64,000 nt of DNA from UBA6197 sp047638075 (GCF_047638075.1 NZ_JBLJBV010000066.1:1-64000), one strand, 5' to 3'. Positions 8,267-18,731 are shown, counted from the first letter of the stretch. Translations and numbers: made by a program. The notes: generated by a model not told the origin, from the sequence alone.

Positions 8267-9268
8267 ATGGAATTGGATGGTGCGATCCGGGTTGATTTGA
8301 CGACGGTGAGTAATGCAGAGTGGTATGCTCATATCGGCGTCATCGGGGAAGAAGCGGGTTATTTTGAACCCTTGGGCCCCAAACATTCGGTATTTTTTGC
8401 CGAAGAGGGGCCAGTTCTACTGGTCACTTTTGAAACCCGTACCGCAATTCGGGCGCGACCTGGTGATCAGCTTCCGCTGGGCCATGCGATCGCCAAAGGC
8501 AACCTTTGGTCCAACCTGACAATCATCGCGGATGAAGAAAGCTGGTATCGTGACCCGGCGATCTACGCCTATTTCGACCGGCTGGTTGACGACGCCTTTT
8601 TTGAGGACTTCGACCGCGTGGTATTCTACGGCGCCGGTCCGGGGGGCTATGCCGCCGCCGCATTTTCGGCTGTTGCGCCGGGGGCCACGGTGATTTCCCT
8701 GCAACCGCAGGCAACGCTGGACCCTCGGGTCAGCGGGTGGGACACCCGGTATGAAAAAATGCGCCGGACCTCCTTTACCGACCGTTATGGGTTTGCGCCG
8801 GACATGCTGGAAGGTGCGGGTGAAGGCTTTGTCATTTATGACCCGAACGAAATGCTGGACGCGATGCATGCCGCGTTATTCACCCGTGATTATGTGACAC
8901 GGCTGCCCTGCCCCAATATCGGCGGCACTATCGAGGCGATATTGGCCGAAATGAATATTCTGGAACCGATGCTGGTGCTGGCTTGCGAAGGCCGGTTTAC
9001 CGCCTCGGCGTTTTGGCAGCTTTACCGTGCGCGGCGCGACGTCAGGCACTATCTGCGCAACGTTCTTGCACGGTTGGAGAGCAAGAACCGCACCGTGCTT
9101 GGCGCAATTTTGTGCCGCAATGTCGTGCGCCGATTGAATGCGCCGCGCTGGGTCGTGCGTCTTAATCGCCTTGAGGCAGAGCTGATGGCAAAAGGGATCA
9201 CTTTGCCGCCCGAACGCCCTGCGCCAATTCCCGACGTTGCGGCGCTGGACAAGGACACGACAGGCTGA
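8267..9268 (+). CDS. Conserved Rhodobacteraceae protein with serine-less alpha/beta-hydrolase-like elbow
   Basis: A 333-residue cytoplasmic protein. Residues 118-130 (RVVFYGAGPGGYA) sit where alpha/beta hydrolases carry the nucleophile elbow G-x-S-x-G-G, but the serine position is Gly124. Proteins like this are often labelled 'phosphoadenosine phosphosulfate reductase' in Rhodobacteraceae; I see no PAPS-binding or catalytic cysteine motif (ECGLH) to support that name. The frame opens at a GTG (8216); the ATG 8267 with AGAAGG just upstream looks better, though the spacing is short. Function unknown. It follows the glycosyltransferase on the same strand at 129 bp. Confidence 0.7.
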   Translation: MELDGAIRVDLTTVSNAEWYAHIGVIGEEAGYFEPLGPKHSVFFAEEGPVLLVTFETRTAIRARPGDQLPLGHAIAKGNLWSNLTIIADEESWYRDPAIYAYFDRLVDDAFFEDFDRVVFYGAGPGGYAAAAFSAVAPGATVISLQPQATLDPRVSGWDTRYEKMRRTSFTDRYGFAPDMLEGAGEGFVIYDPNEMLDAMHAALFTRDYVTRLPCPNIGGTIEAILAEMNILEPMLVLACEGRFTASAFWQLYRARRDVRHYLRNVLARLESKNRTVLGAILCRNVVRRLNAPRWVVRLNRLEAELMAKGITLPPERPAPIPDVAALDKDTTG

Positions 9269-9319
9269 TCCGCCTTAATTGCACGGGCAAAGCCGTGAAA
9301 TGCGCCTGGGCCCGCGCCC

Positions 9320-9625
9320 TTAGGGGCAGCGCCACGCGGTGGCACGCAACAGATAAACGGTCGCGCCGGGTTCGGTTTTTTCAAACACCACACGGTTGGC
9401 GCCGTCGCCACGGGCTGTCTCAAGAACTTTGTTGCGGGCATATTGCTGCCCTTGTGTTGCAAGGATCGGGCCGTAAACCGCTGGCGTCATTGATATATTT
9501 GAAACATGGGTGCAACCTGCCACCTCAACTTGCGACACCGCGACAACATCGGGCACCCCCACAAATCCGGGGTCGGCACATCCGGCAAGAATGACGGGTA
9601 GGGCAATAATCAGCGCCAGTTTCAT
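9320..9625 (-). CDS. Small lipoprotein, RcsF/DUF4156-like
   Basis: A 101-residue protein with a lipoprotein signal: MKLALIIALPVILAGC, a hydrophobic stretch ending in the lipobox LAGC, so Cys16 would be acylated. The mature part holds two more cysteines (EVAGCTHVS and the terminal TAWRCP) and a GDGANRVVFEK segment reminiscent of RcsF/DUF4156 proteins, where a cysteine pair staples a small alpha/beta fold. The frame begins at TTG 9628, but the adjacent ATG 9625 has AAGGGGG at the right distance. A role in outer-membrane stress sensing would be inference only. Confidence 0.7.
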   Translation of the reverse strand: MKLALIIALPVILAGCADPGFVGVPDVVAVSQVEVAGCTHVSNISMTPAVYGPILATQGQQYARNKVLETARGDGANRVVFEKTEPGATVYLLRATAWRCP

Positions 9626-9778
9626 CAAGACCCCCTTTTGGCAAATTCAGATGATGCTGAAGCAGGCCGCGCCAAGGGGCAAGTGTCTGGATGAAAACAT
9701 CTGCAATATCGGCGTTTCTTCGCGCGGATCGTGCACGCCGCCTCTGGAAATGGCATCCGGACCGGTGTAGGCAATGGC

Positions 9779-10822
9779 ATGATGAAAAAACTGACCCTTC
9801 GCCGCCCCGATGACTGGCACCTGCACCTGCGTGATGACGCGATGTTGCAAGGTATCTTGCCTGAAACCACGCGCCATTTCGCGCGCGCGATCATCATGCC
9901 CAACCTTGTGCCGCCCGTCGTGACCGGCGCTGATGCCGCCGCCTACCGCAACCGTATTCTGGCCGCCCTGCCCGATGATGCCGCGTTCGAGCCGTTGATG
10001 ACGCTTTATCTGACCGAGGATACGGACCCCGCCGACGTCGCCGCTGCCCACGCCTCGGGTCTGGTCAAGGCGGTCAAGCTTTATCCGGCGGGGGCGACGA
10101 CCAACTCCAATTCTGGTGTGCGCGACTTTGACCGGGTGCGCGCCGTCTTTGAGACAATGGCCGAGATTGGCCTGCCGCTTTGTGTGCATGGCGAAGTGAC
10201 CACCGCGTCGGTTGATATTTTTGACCGCGAGGCCGTGTTTATCGACACGGTGCTGGACCCGATCCGCCGCGCAACGCCCGGGCTGCGCGTGGTGATGGAA
10301 CATATCACCACCCGGCAAGGCGTTGATTATGTGCGCGCAGGCGGTGAGGATCTGGCCGCGACGATCACGACCCACCACCTGATCATCAACCGCAACCACA
10401 TCCTCGTGGGCGGGATCAAGCCGCATTACTACTGCCTGCCTGTCGCCAAGCGCGAAGAGCACCGCCTAGCGCTGCGTGCTGCCGCCACCTCGGGCGAGGC
10501 GCGCTTTTTTCTGGGCACCGACAGCGCACCACATATCGACAGCCTCAAGGAACAGGCCTGCGGCTGCGCGGGCTGCTTTACCGCGACCAATACGATGGCG
10601 ATCCTGGCGCATGTGTTTGACGAAGAAGGCGCGCTGGACCAGCTTGAGCGTTTCACATCACTGAACGGCCCCGCCTTCTACCGTATGCCGGCAAATGATA
10701 GCACGCTGACACTGGAAAAAACCACCGAACCTGCCGACTGGCCCGCCAAGATCCTGACTGGCGCAGGCCCGGTCACGGTTTTCGACCCCGGGTTTCCGGT
10801 CCATTGGCAGGTGCATGACTAA
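9779..10822 (+). CDS. pyrC: Dihydroorotase (PyrC type)
   Basis: Catalyses reversible closure of N-carbamoyl-aspartate to dihydroorotate in de novo pyrimidine synthesis. DDWHLHLRD near residue 10 provides the two metal-binding histidines, KLYPAG carries the lysine that is carbamylated, MEHITT and ITTHHLIINRNH give further histidines, and LGTDSAPH the catalytic aspartate. At ~347 residues it is the short monofunctional PyrC, close to the Escherichia coli enzyme in length. The start is ATG 9779 or the adjacent ATG 9782; the ribosome-binding site is poor either way. pyrE follows on the same strand after 102 bp. Confidence 0.95.
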   Translation: MMKKLTLRRPDDWHLHLRDDAMLQGILPETTRHFARAIIMPNLVPPVVTGADAAAYRNRILAALPDDAAFEPLMTLYLTEDTDPADVAAAHASGLVKAVKLYPAGATTNSNSGVRDFDRVRAVFETMAEIGLPLCVHGEVTTASVDIFDREAVFIDTVLDPIRRATPGLRVVMEHITTRQGVDYVRAGGEDLAATITTHHLIINRNHILVGGIKPHYYCLPVAKREEHRLALRAAATSGEARFFLGTDSAPHIDSLKEQACGCAGCFTATNTMAILAHVFDEEGALDQLERFTSLNGPAFYRMPANDSTLTLEKTTEPADWPAKILTGAGPVTVFDPGFPVHWQVHD

Positions 10823-10924
10823 GCGTGCCTTCTGGCTGAAACGTCCCCCACAGCGCGCACCCCTTTCTGTTGGCCGGGCAAATGCCGCCGGAAAAAACGC
10901 GATACCGAAAAAAGGACCTAGACG

Positions 10925-11605
10925 ATGATCCCCAGCTCTTACCCCCCGAAAGAGGAAATCGCCCGGCTGACGGCGCGGATGCTTTTGGAAATCAAGGCGG
11001 TGCATTTCAACGCGACAGAGCCTTTTATCCTGGCCAGCGGCCTGCCTAGCCCGACCTATATTGATTGCCGCAAGCTGATCTCTTACCCGCGGATCCGTTC
11101 GACGCTGATGGATTTTCTGGCGGTAACGGTGATGCGGGATGCAGGGTTTGAGGCCTTCGACAATATTGCCGGCGGCGAGACGGCAGGAATTCCCTTTGCC
11201 GCGATGATGGCCGAACGGCTGGCCTTGCCGATGACCTATGTGCGCAAAAAACCCAAGGGCTACGGCCGCAATGCGCGCATCGAGGGCGTCATGACCGAGG
11301 GCGAACGGGTATTGCTGGTTGAAGATCTGACAACCGATGGCGGCTCAAAGCTGAGCTTTGTTGATGCGATCCGCGAAACCGGGGCAAGCTGCGCCCATAC
11401 GGCAGTGATCTTTTATTACGGCATCTTTCCCGAAACGACCGAAAAACTGGCCGCGCATGGCGTGGCGCTGCACCATCTTTGCACTTGGTGGGATGTGCTG
11501 ACCGAAGCGCGGGCACAAAAGGCGTTTGACGCTGAAACACTGCGCGAGGTCGAGGCATTTCTGACCAACCCGCGCCCGTGGCAGGATGCGCGCAAAAAGG
11601 TGTGA
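10925..11605 (+). CDS. pyrE: Orotate phosphoribosyltransferase
   Basis: A 226-residue type I phosphoribosyltransferase that makes OMP from orotate and PRPP. The PRPP-binding loop is VLLVEDLTTDGGSK (about residues 128-141), preceded by the flexible catalytic loop region YVRKKPKGYGRNARIEG with its conserved lysines. Length and motifs are typical. AAAAGGACC lies just before the ATG. It sits downstream of pyrC, so two pathway steps are probably co-transcribed, and 258 bp before dnaB. Confidence 0.95.
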   Translation: MIPSSYPPKEEIARLTARMLLEIKAVHFNATEPFILASGLPSPTYIDCRKLISYPRIRSTLMDFLAVTVMRDAGFEAFDNIAGGETAGIPFAAMMAERLALPMTYVRKKPKGYGRNARIEGVMTEGERVLLVEDLTTDGGSKLSFVDAIRETGASCAHTAVIFYYGIFPETTEKLAAHGVALHHLCTWWDVLTEARAQKAFDAETLREVEAFLTNPRPWQDARKKV

Positions 11606-11772
11606 CGCGGCAAATTTCTGTGGAACGATCTGTGGATCGAATGGGATAACTTTACCCGTTCGGTAACAAGAATCGCCCCAATCCGCCAAATTAGACAAGC
11701 TGCCACCAGATGTGGTATGTCTTGATCACTGCGCTACACGATAACCGGCTAAGTTGCGGCGACGAGCCTGAC

Positions 11773-11781
11773 TTATCCACA
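11773..11781 (+). promoter_or_regulatory. Perfect DnaA box (TTATCCACA) upstream of dnaB
   Basis: TTATCCACA matches the strict DnaA-box consensus exactly. It lies 83 bp before the dnaB start in a 258-bp intergenic region; a second, degenerate TGTGGATCG occurs at about 11631-11639. A single strong box in the promoter region of the helicase gene suggests control of dnaB transcription by DnaA rather than an origin, because no cluster of boxes or AT-rich unwinding element is visible. Confidence 0.65.
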
Positions 11782-11863
11782 GAACTATCAAACGATACCC
11801 CGCTGTCGGATTGCGCTAAACCCCGACACGCTAGGGTCGAACGCAGTATGGGAAGGTGATGTG

Positions 11864-13360
<1,497 letters not shown>

Positions 13361-13494
13361 TTTTCGCAGGAAAATGTCTCTTTTTCAGGGCTTAGCGCGT
13401 CTGCAAGCGCCATTTTCGGGATTTTTTCCCGGCAATGACAGGGTGCCAGGCCTTTGCACTTGACCTTGCGCGCGTGCCTGTCAAAACAGGCGGC

Positions 13495-14544
13495 ATGGCT
13501 ACTGCAACGTTGACGATTGATTTGGATGGTGTTCTCGCCAATTGGCGGGCACTGGGGGTATTCGCAGGCAGGGGGTGCCAGACCGGTGCCGTGGTCAAGG
13601 CCAACGCCTATGGGCTGGGGGCGGATCGTGTAGCCCGCGCGCTGATGCGGGCGGGGGCACAGAAATTCTTTGTCGCCGCCGCCGAGGAGGGCGCCGCCCT
13701 ACGCCTAGCCGTGGGGGATGGCCCTGAAATCTACGTCTTTTCCGGCCATATGGCTGGCGATACCGAAATGATCGGGGATCTTGGCCTTATTCCTCTGCTC
13801 AATTCACTTGATCAGGTCACCCGGCATTTTGAGGCGCTTCCGGGCGCGGCTTTCGGGGTGCAGCTTGACAGCGGCATGAACCGGTTGGGCATGGAAGCGG
13901 CCGAATGGGAGGCTGTGGCAGACATCCTTATTGGTGCCGGTCCACGCCTGTTGATGAGCCACCTTGCCTGCGCGGACGAGCCTGACCACCCTGCCAATGC
14001 CGCACAACTGGCCGAGTTTCGGCGCCTGACCGATGGCGTCCCTGCCCCGCGCTCGCTTGCGGCAACGGGCGGCATCCTGCTGGGCCCTGATTATCATTTT
14101 GACGTGATCCGCCCCGGTATCGGGCTTTATGGCGGTCTTCCCTTCGACACTGCGACCCCCGTGGTGCGTCTGTCGCTGCCGGTCGTTCAAAGCCGCACCG
14201 TCGTGGCAGGCGAAACCGTAGGCTATGCCGGTGCCTGGCGCGCCGAGGCTGACAGCCAGATTGCCACCGTCGCCGCAGGCTACGCCGACGGTTTGATGCG
14301 CAACCTGTCGGGCCGCGCGACCCTTTGGGCCGACGGCCTGCCCTGCCCCGTGGTTGGCCGCATCTCGATGGACCTGATCACCGTCGATGTCAGCCATCTG
14401 AGCGAAGTGCCGAAATCGTTGGATATACTTTGCCCCGAACAGGGCGTCGACGATCTGGCGGATATTGCCGGAACCATCGGATATGAGATCCTGACCTCGC
14501 TTGGCACCCGCTATCAGCGCAACTATACCGGAGGCTCGGTGTGA
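13495..14544 (+). CDS. alr: Alanine racemase
   Basis: A PLP enzyme of 349 residues that interconverts L- and D-alanine for peptidoglycan. The PLP-binding lysine is Lys35 in VVKANAYGLG; the second catalytic base, tyrosine, lies in ETVGYAGAW; GRISMDLITVDV and a closing EILTSLGTRYQRNY are also typical. The frame is open from 13435, but the family N-terminus starts at ATG 13495, preceded by AGGCGG. Its stop overlaps the following permease start (ATGA at 14541-14544). Confidence 0.95.
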   Translation: MATATLTIDLDGVLANWRALGVFAGRGCQTGAVVKANAYGLGADRVARALMRAGAQKFFVAAAEEGAALRLAVGDGPEIYVFSGHMAGDTEMIGDLGLIPLLNSLDQVTRHFEALPGAAFGVQLDSGMNRLGMEAAEWEAVADILIGAGPRLLMSHLACADEPDHPANAAQLAEFRRLTDGVPAPRSLAATGGILLGPDYHFDVIRPGIGLYGGLPFDTATPVVRLSLPVVQSRTVVAGETVGYAGAWRAEADSQIATVAAGYADGLMRNLSGRATLWADGLPCPVVGRISMDLITVDVSHLSEVPKSLDILCPEQGVDDLADIAGTIGYEILTSLGTRYQRNYTGGSV

Positions 14545-15323
14545 TTGTCAGCGCGCTGCTGGCCCGTCTGGGCCGGTCAGTTCTGGGGGCTATGGCGGCA
14601 ACGGGGCGCTTGGGCCAGTTTGCGAGCGGCGCGGTCAGCCACCTGCTGCGCCCCCCGTTCTACTTTCGGGAATTTCTGCATTCGGCCTTGCAGATCGGCT
14701 GGTTGTCGCTGCCGGTCGTGGGCCTGACGGCCGTGTTCACCGGCGCGGCGCTGGCCTTGCAGATCTATGCTGGAAGCGCGCGTTTTTCGGCGGAATCGGT
14801 GGTGCCCAACATCGTCGCCATTGGCATGACGCGCGAATTGGGGCCAGTTCTGGGTGGGTTGATGGTTGCAGCGCGCGTTGCCAGCAGCATTGCCGCCGAA
14901 ATCGGCACAATGAAAGTGACCGAGCAGATCGACGCGCTGGTCACTCTTTCAACGCATCCGATGAAATACCTGACCGTGCCGCGGGTACTGGCCGCTACGC
15001 TGACAATGCCGCTGTTGGTTGCGGTGGGTGATACGATCGGGATCATGGGCGGCTGGATGGTGGGTGTGCATCGGCTTGATTTCAACTCGGCCACCTATAT
15101 CAAGACGACTTGGGATTTTCTTCAGTTCTGGGATGTGGGGTCTGGACTGGTCAAGGGCGCTGTCTTTGGGTTTATCGTGGCGGTCATGGGCTGCTACTAT
15201 GGGATGAATTCCGGGCGCGGCGCGCAGGGTGTGGGCCGGGCGACGAAATCCGCGGTGGTTGCGGCCTCGGTGCTGATTTTGGCGGCGAACTACCTGCTGA
15301 CGGAGGCGTTTTTCAAGGCATGA
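14541..15323 (+). CDS. MlaE-family ABC transporter permease
   Basis: A 260-residue inner-membrane protein with about five hydrophobic helices and the MlaE (formerly DUF140) core: AIGMTRELGPVLGGLMVAARVASSIAAEIGTMKVTEQIDAL… read as separate blocks. MlaE permeases work with an MlaF ATPase and an MCE-domain protein to move phospholipids between inner and outer membranes. It overlaps alr and the next gene by 4 bp each. No MCE-domain (MlaD) gene follows in this window, which is unusual for a complete Mla system, so I do not assign the gene symbol. Confidence 0.9.
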   Translation: MIVSALLARLGRSVLGAMAATGRLGQFASGAVSHLLRPPFYFREFLHSALQIGWLSLPVVGLTAVFTGAALALQIYAGSARFSAESVVPNIVAIGMTRELGPVLGGLMVAARVASSIAAEIGTMKVTEQIDALVTLSTHPMKYLTVPRVLAATLTMPLLVAVGDTIGIMGGWMVGVHRLDFNSATYIKTTWDFLQFWDVGSGLVKGAVFGFIVAVMGCYYGMNSGRGAQGVGRATKSAVVAASVLILAANYLLTEAFFKA

Positions 15324-16066
15324 TAACGCTTTCAGGGGTGCATAAGGCCTTTGGCGCCAATCAGGTTTTGCGGGGAATTGATCTGACAATTCCCAAGGGC
15401 GAAAGCATGGTGATCATCGGCGGCTCTGGCACCGGAAAATCCGTTCTTCTCAAATGCATACTGGGCCTTGTTCATCATGATCGCGGGCAAATCATGGTCG
15501 CGGGCGGGGATGTGGACAAGGCCTCGCGCGATGCATTTCTGGCCCGTTTTGGGATGCTGTTTCAGGGCGGTGCGCTGTTTGACTCGCTTCCTGTCTGGCA
15601 AAATGTGGCGTTTCGGCTGCTGCGCGGCGCGGGCAAGCGCCCCAAGGCCGAGGCGCGGGCGATTGCCATTGAAAAGCTGCGCCGCGTCGGGCTGAAACCC
15701 GAGGTGGCAGACCTTTTCCCGGCCGAACTATCGGGCGGGATGCAAAAACGCGTCGGCCTGGCCCGCGCCATCGCCGCCGAGCCGGAAATCATCTTCTTTG
15801 ATGAACCAACGGCGGGGTTGGACCCTATAATGTCCGGCGTTATCAATGCGTTGATCCGCGAAATTGTGGTGGAAATGGGCGTTACCGCCATGACCATCAC
15901 GCATGACATGACCTCGGTCCGTAGCATCGCTGACAGGGTGGCGATGATTTATGACGGTAAAATCTGCTGGACTGGTCCTGTCAAGGAAATGGACGCAACA
16001 CCAGACCCTTACATCCAACAGTTCATTCACGGCCGCGCCGAGGGGCCTATCGAATCTGTCCGATAG
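15320..16066 (+). CDS. MlaF-like ABC transporter ATP-binding protein
   Basis: A 248-residue ATPase: Walker A GGSGTGKS at residues 34-41, Q-loop MLFQGGALFDSL, signature LSGGMQKRVGLARA, Walker B IIFFDEPTAGLDP and switch histidine ITHD. The FQGGALFDSL and SGGMQKRVG wording is characteristic of MlaF rather than of amino-acid or lipid-exporter ATPases. The start is the ATG overlapping the mlaE-like stop. It would power phospholipid or related lipid transport across the periplasm together with the preceding permease; the MCE partner must be elsewhere. Confidence 0.92.
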   Translation: MITLSGVHKAFGANQVLRGIDLTIPKGESMVIIGGSGTGKSVLLKCILGLVHHDRGQIMVAGGDVDKASRDAFLARFGMLFQGGALFDSLPVWQNVAFRLLRGAGKRPKAEARAIAIEKLRRVGLKPEVADLFPAELSGGMQKRVGLARAIAAEPEIIFFDEPTAGLDPIMSGVINALIREIVVEMGVTAMTITHDMTSVRSIADRVAMIYDGKICWTGPVKEMDATPDPYIQQFIHGRAEGPIESVR

Positions 16067-16145
16067 AACGGCATCAAGCCGCCTCATAACCAGCTGTGAA
16101 ATATAAGAAATAACGCTAACGCCGCTGTAACCTCAAGGCCCCTTC

Positions 16146-16580
16146 ATGCCCTTGCTGAAATACGCCAACCTCGCACTTTTGGTCCTTTTTCCGGTCGCGT
16201 GGTTTGCGCCGTTGTTGCGCGCGGGGTTTTTGCCGTTTTTCGATTTGGACGCAATCTCGGTAATCACGGGGTTACAATCGCTTTGGGAAAAGGATGTGTT
16301 TTTGGCGCTGCTGGTCACGTTCTTTGCCCTTTTTGCGCCCTATATCAAGACATTGGGGCTGGCGTTGGTGCAATTCAACCTTGCCTCGCCACGGCTTTTG
16401 CCGGCGCTGCATGTGCTGGGAAAACTGGCGATGGCCGATATTTTCCTGGTCGCGCTTTATATCGTTCTGGCCAAGGGAATTGGCGTGGGGCGGGTGGAAA
16501 CCGGCTGGGGGCTTTATCTGTTTACCGGCTGTATTCTGGCAAGCCTTGTAATTTCGCTGCTGAGTGCGCGGCGGACCTGA
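16146..16580 (+). CDS. Single-domain PqiA-family membrane protein
   Basis: A 144-residue protein with four hydrophobic helices (residues ~4-24, ~45-70, ~85-110, ~115-140), resembling one half of PqiA (paraquat-inducible protein A domain: …KYANLALLVLFPVAW … KLAMADIFLVAL). Full PqiA has two such domains and partners the MCE protein PqiB in envelope lipid homeostasis. Here it follows MlaE/MlaF genes, so a joint role in lipid trafficking is a reasonable inference. It ends 54 bp before radA. Confidence 0.75.
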   Translation: MPLLKYANLALLVLFPVAWFAPLLRAGFLPFFDLDAISVITGLQSLWEKDVFLALLVTFFALFAPYIKTLGLALVQFNLASPRLLPALHVLGKLAMADIFLVALYIVLAKGIGVGRVETGWGLYLFTGCILASLVISLLSARRT

Positions 16581-16634
16581 CGGCAGCCCGCGCGGATGGC
16601 TTGATCACCCGCGCCCTTTCGGGCAGGAAGAGCC

Positions 16635-18002
16635 ATGGCTAAAACCCCGAACTCATTCACCTGCTCTGCCTGCGGCGCCGCCCATAAGAAATGGGGCGGC
16701 AAATGCGATGCCTGCGGCGCATGGAACACCATCCTCGAAGAGGCGCCGCTATCCACGGGGCCGGGATCAAAATCGCTGGGCGCGGCAAAGGGGCGCCGGA
16801 TTGCGCTGACCACGCTTTCGACCCAAGAGCCGCCGCCGCCACGCACCTGTTCGGGCATGGATGAGCTGGACCGGGTTCTGGGCGGCGGCCTTGTGCCAGC
16901 CTCAGCGATACTGGTGGGGGGGGATCCGGGGATCGGGAAATCCACACTGCTGCTACAGGCCGCGGCAGCTTTCGCCCGCACAGGCTTGAAATGCCTCTAT
17001 ATTTCAGGCGAGGAAGCAAGTGCGCAGGTGCGGATGCGGGCGCAAAGGCTGGGGCTGGCGGATGCGCCTGTGCAGTTGGGTGCCGAAACCAACCTGCGCG
17101 ATATTCTGACCACACTGGATGCCGAACGCCCGGATCTGGTGATCATCGATTCGATTCAGACGATGTGGGCCGATATGGTGGATTCCGCCCCCGGTTCCGT
17201 CAGTCAGGTGCGCGCCGCCTGCCACGAGCTGGTCAGTTTCGCCAAGAAACGCGGCACCTCGGTCGTGTTGGTCGGCCATGTCACGAAAGAAGGCCAGATC
17301 GCGGGCCCGCGCGTGGTTGAGCATATGGTCGATACGGTGCTTTATTTTGAGGGCGAGCGCGGGCATCAGTTTCGCATTCTGCGCGCGGTGAAAAACCGCT
17401 TCGGCCCCGCCGATGAGATTGGCGTATTCGAGATGACCGGCGGCGGTCTGGCCGAGGTGTCAAACCCGTCGGCGTTGTTTTTATCTGAACGCGGTCAGGC
17501 CCAGCCCGGCTCGGCGGTGTTTGCCGGGATCGAGGGCACGCGCCCGGTTCTGACTGAAATTCAGGCACTTGTCGCGCCCTCGCCCCTGGCTTCGCCCCGG
17601 CGCACGGTCGTGGGGCTTGATAGTGGCCGGGTTTCGACCATTCTGGCGGTGCTGGAATCGCGCTGCGGGATCCCGTTTACCGGGCTTGATGTGTTTTTGA
17701 ACGTCGCCGGGGGCATGCGCGTGCTGGAACCTGCGGCAGACCTTGCGCTGGCCGCTGCCCTTTTGTCGGCGCGCGAAGATGTGGCATTACCGCCAGATAT
17801 GGTAATTTTCGGTGAAATCAGCCTCTCGGGGGCGCTTCGCCCGGTCGGTCAGGCCGAAAACAGGTTGAAAGAGGCGCAGAAACTTGGTTTTTCAAGGGCT
17901 ATTGCCCCAGAGCGAACCAAGGCCGAAGGGGGCAACGGGATGGAGCTGCGCAAGTTGCCCGATCTTGTGACTTTTGTTGGGGACATGTTTGGCGCGGGCT
18001 GA
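16635..18002 (+). CDS. radA: DNA repair protein RadA (Sms)
   Basis: A 455-residue protein. The N-terminal C4 zinc finger uses C10, C13, C24 and C27 (FTCSACG…KCDACG). The RecA-like core has Walker A GGDPGIGKST (about residues 96-105), Walker B LVIIDSIQTMW and the RadA-specific KNRFG motif; the C-terminus is a Lon-protease-like fold (GEISLSGALRPVGQAENRLKEA) without proteolytic function. RadA drives branch migration of recombination intermediates. RBS: GGAAGAGCC before the ATG. Confidence 0.96.
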   Translation: MAKTPNSFTCSACGAAHKKWGGKCDACGAWNTILEEAPLSTGPGSKSLGAAKGRRIALTTLSTQEPPPPRTCSGMDELDRVLGGGLVPASAILVGGDPGIGKSTLLLQAAAAFARTGLKCLYISGEEASAQVRMRAQRLGLADAPVQLGAETNLRDILTTLDAERPDLVIIDSIQTMWADMVDSAPGSVSQVRAACHELVSFAKKRGTSVVLVGHVTKEGQIAGPRVVEHMVDTVLYFEGERGHQFRILRAVKNRFGPADEIGVFEMTGGGLAEVSNPSALFLSERGQAQPGSAVFAGIEGTRPVLTEIQALVAPSPLASPRRTVVGLDSGRVSTILAVLESRCGIPFTGLDVFLNVAGGMRVLEPAADLALAAALLSAREDVALPPDMVIFGEISLSGALRPVGQAENRLKEAQKLGFSRAIAPERTKAEGGNGMELRKLPDLVTFVGDMFGAG

Positions 18003-18026
18003 AGCCGCGTCCGGAGAAGGAAAACC

Positions 18027-18614
18027 ATGGACGGCTTCACCATCGTCGACGCCATTGTGGCGGTCATCATCGTGCTGTCTGCAATACTTGCCTACAGCCG
18101 CGGTTTCGTGCGCGAAGCCCTGTCGATAGCGGGCTGGATTGCCGCCGCCGTGCTGGCGTTCCTGTTTGCCGATGCGGCCCGCCCGCTGATTGCGCAGGTG
18201 CCGGTGCTGGACAAGTTTTTGGCCGATAGCTGCGAGTTGGCCATGATCGGCGGCTTTGCGGCAGTGTTTGCGCTAGCGCTGGTGGTTTTTTCGATCCTCA
18301 CGCCGCTGTTTGCCAGTGTTGTGCAACGCTCGGCGCTTGGCGGGATAGATCAGGGGTTGGGATTCTTGTTCGGCGTTCTGCGCGGCGTCATTCTGGTGGC
18401 GGTGGCTTTCGTCGTTTATGATCGGGTCGTGGTGAACCAGACCTTGCCGGCGGTAGATAATTCACGTTCTGCCAAGGTGTTTGAACGCATGACCGGCAGC
18501 GTGGATGAATCAATGCCCAGCGATGCCCCCGGCTGGATTGTGGCGCGTTATGAACAGCTTGTCAGCAAATGCGCGACCCCTACCGCAGAATTCCAGCCCG
18601 CGCCGAAAAACTGA
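18027..18614 (+). CDS. cvpA: CvpA family membrane protein
   Basis: A 195-residue inner-membrane protein with four hydrophobic helices in the first ~135 residues (FTIVDAIVAVIIVLSAILAY … GFVREALSIAGWIAAAVLAF) and a soluble tail. This is the CvpA/colicin V production family, whose homologues affect envelope integrity and stress tolerance. It lies directly upstream of purF, a conserved neighbourhood in proteobacteria. GGAGAAGG lies just upstream of the ATG. Confidence 0.9.
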   Translation: MDGFTIVDAIVAVIIVLSAILAYSRGFVREALSIAGWIAAAVLAFLFADAARPLIAQVPVLDKFLADSCELAMIGGFAAVFALALVVFSILTPLFASVVQRSALGGIDQGLGFLFGVLRGVILVAVAFVVYDRVVVNQTLPAVDNSRSAKVFERMTGSVDESMPSDAPGWIVARYEQLVSKCATPTAEFQPAPKN

Positions 18615-18731
18615 AGCGCGACATCGTGACCGCCCGAACGGCCAATTAGACCCTTGAGGGCGTGACAGCCCCGGCGTTTGGTATTAAACGGGCCTCAACT
18701 CAACACCCCCCCCGTATCCGGAGCCAAGTCC

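Noticed and set aside
11606..11863. Possible chromosomal origin near dnaB
   Set aside because: Only one perfect DnaA box is seen, with no cluster of boxes or AT-rich unwinding region and no dnaA, parAB or repC gene.
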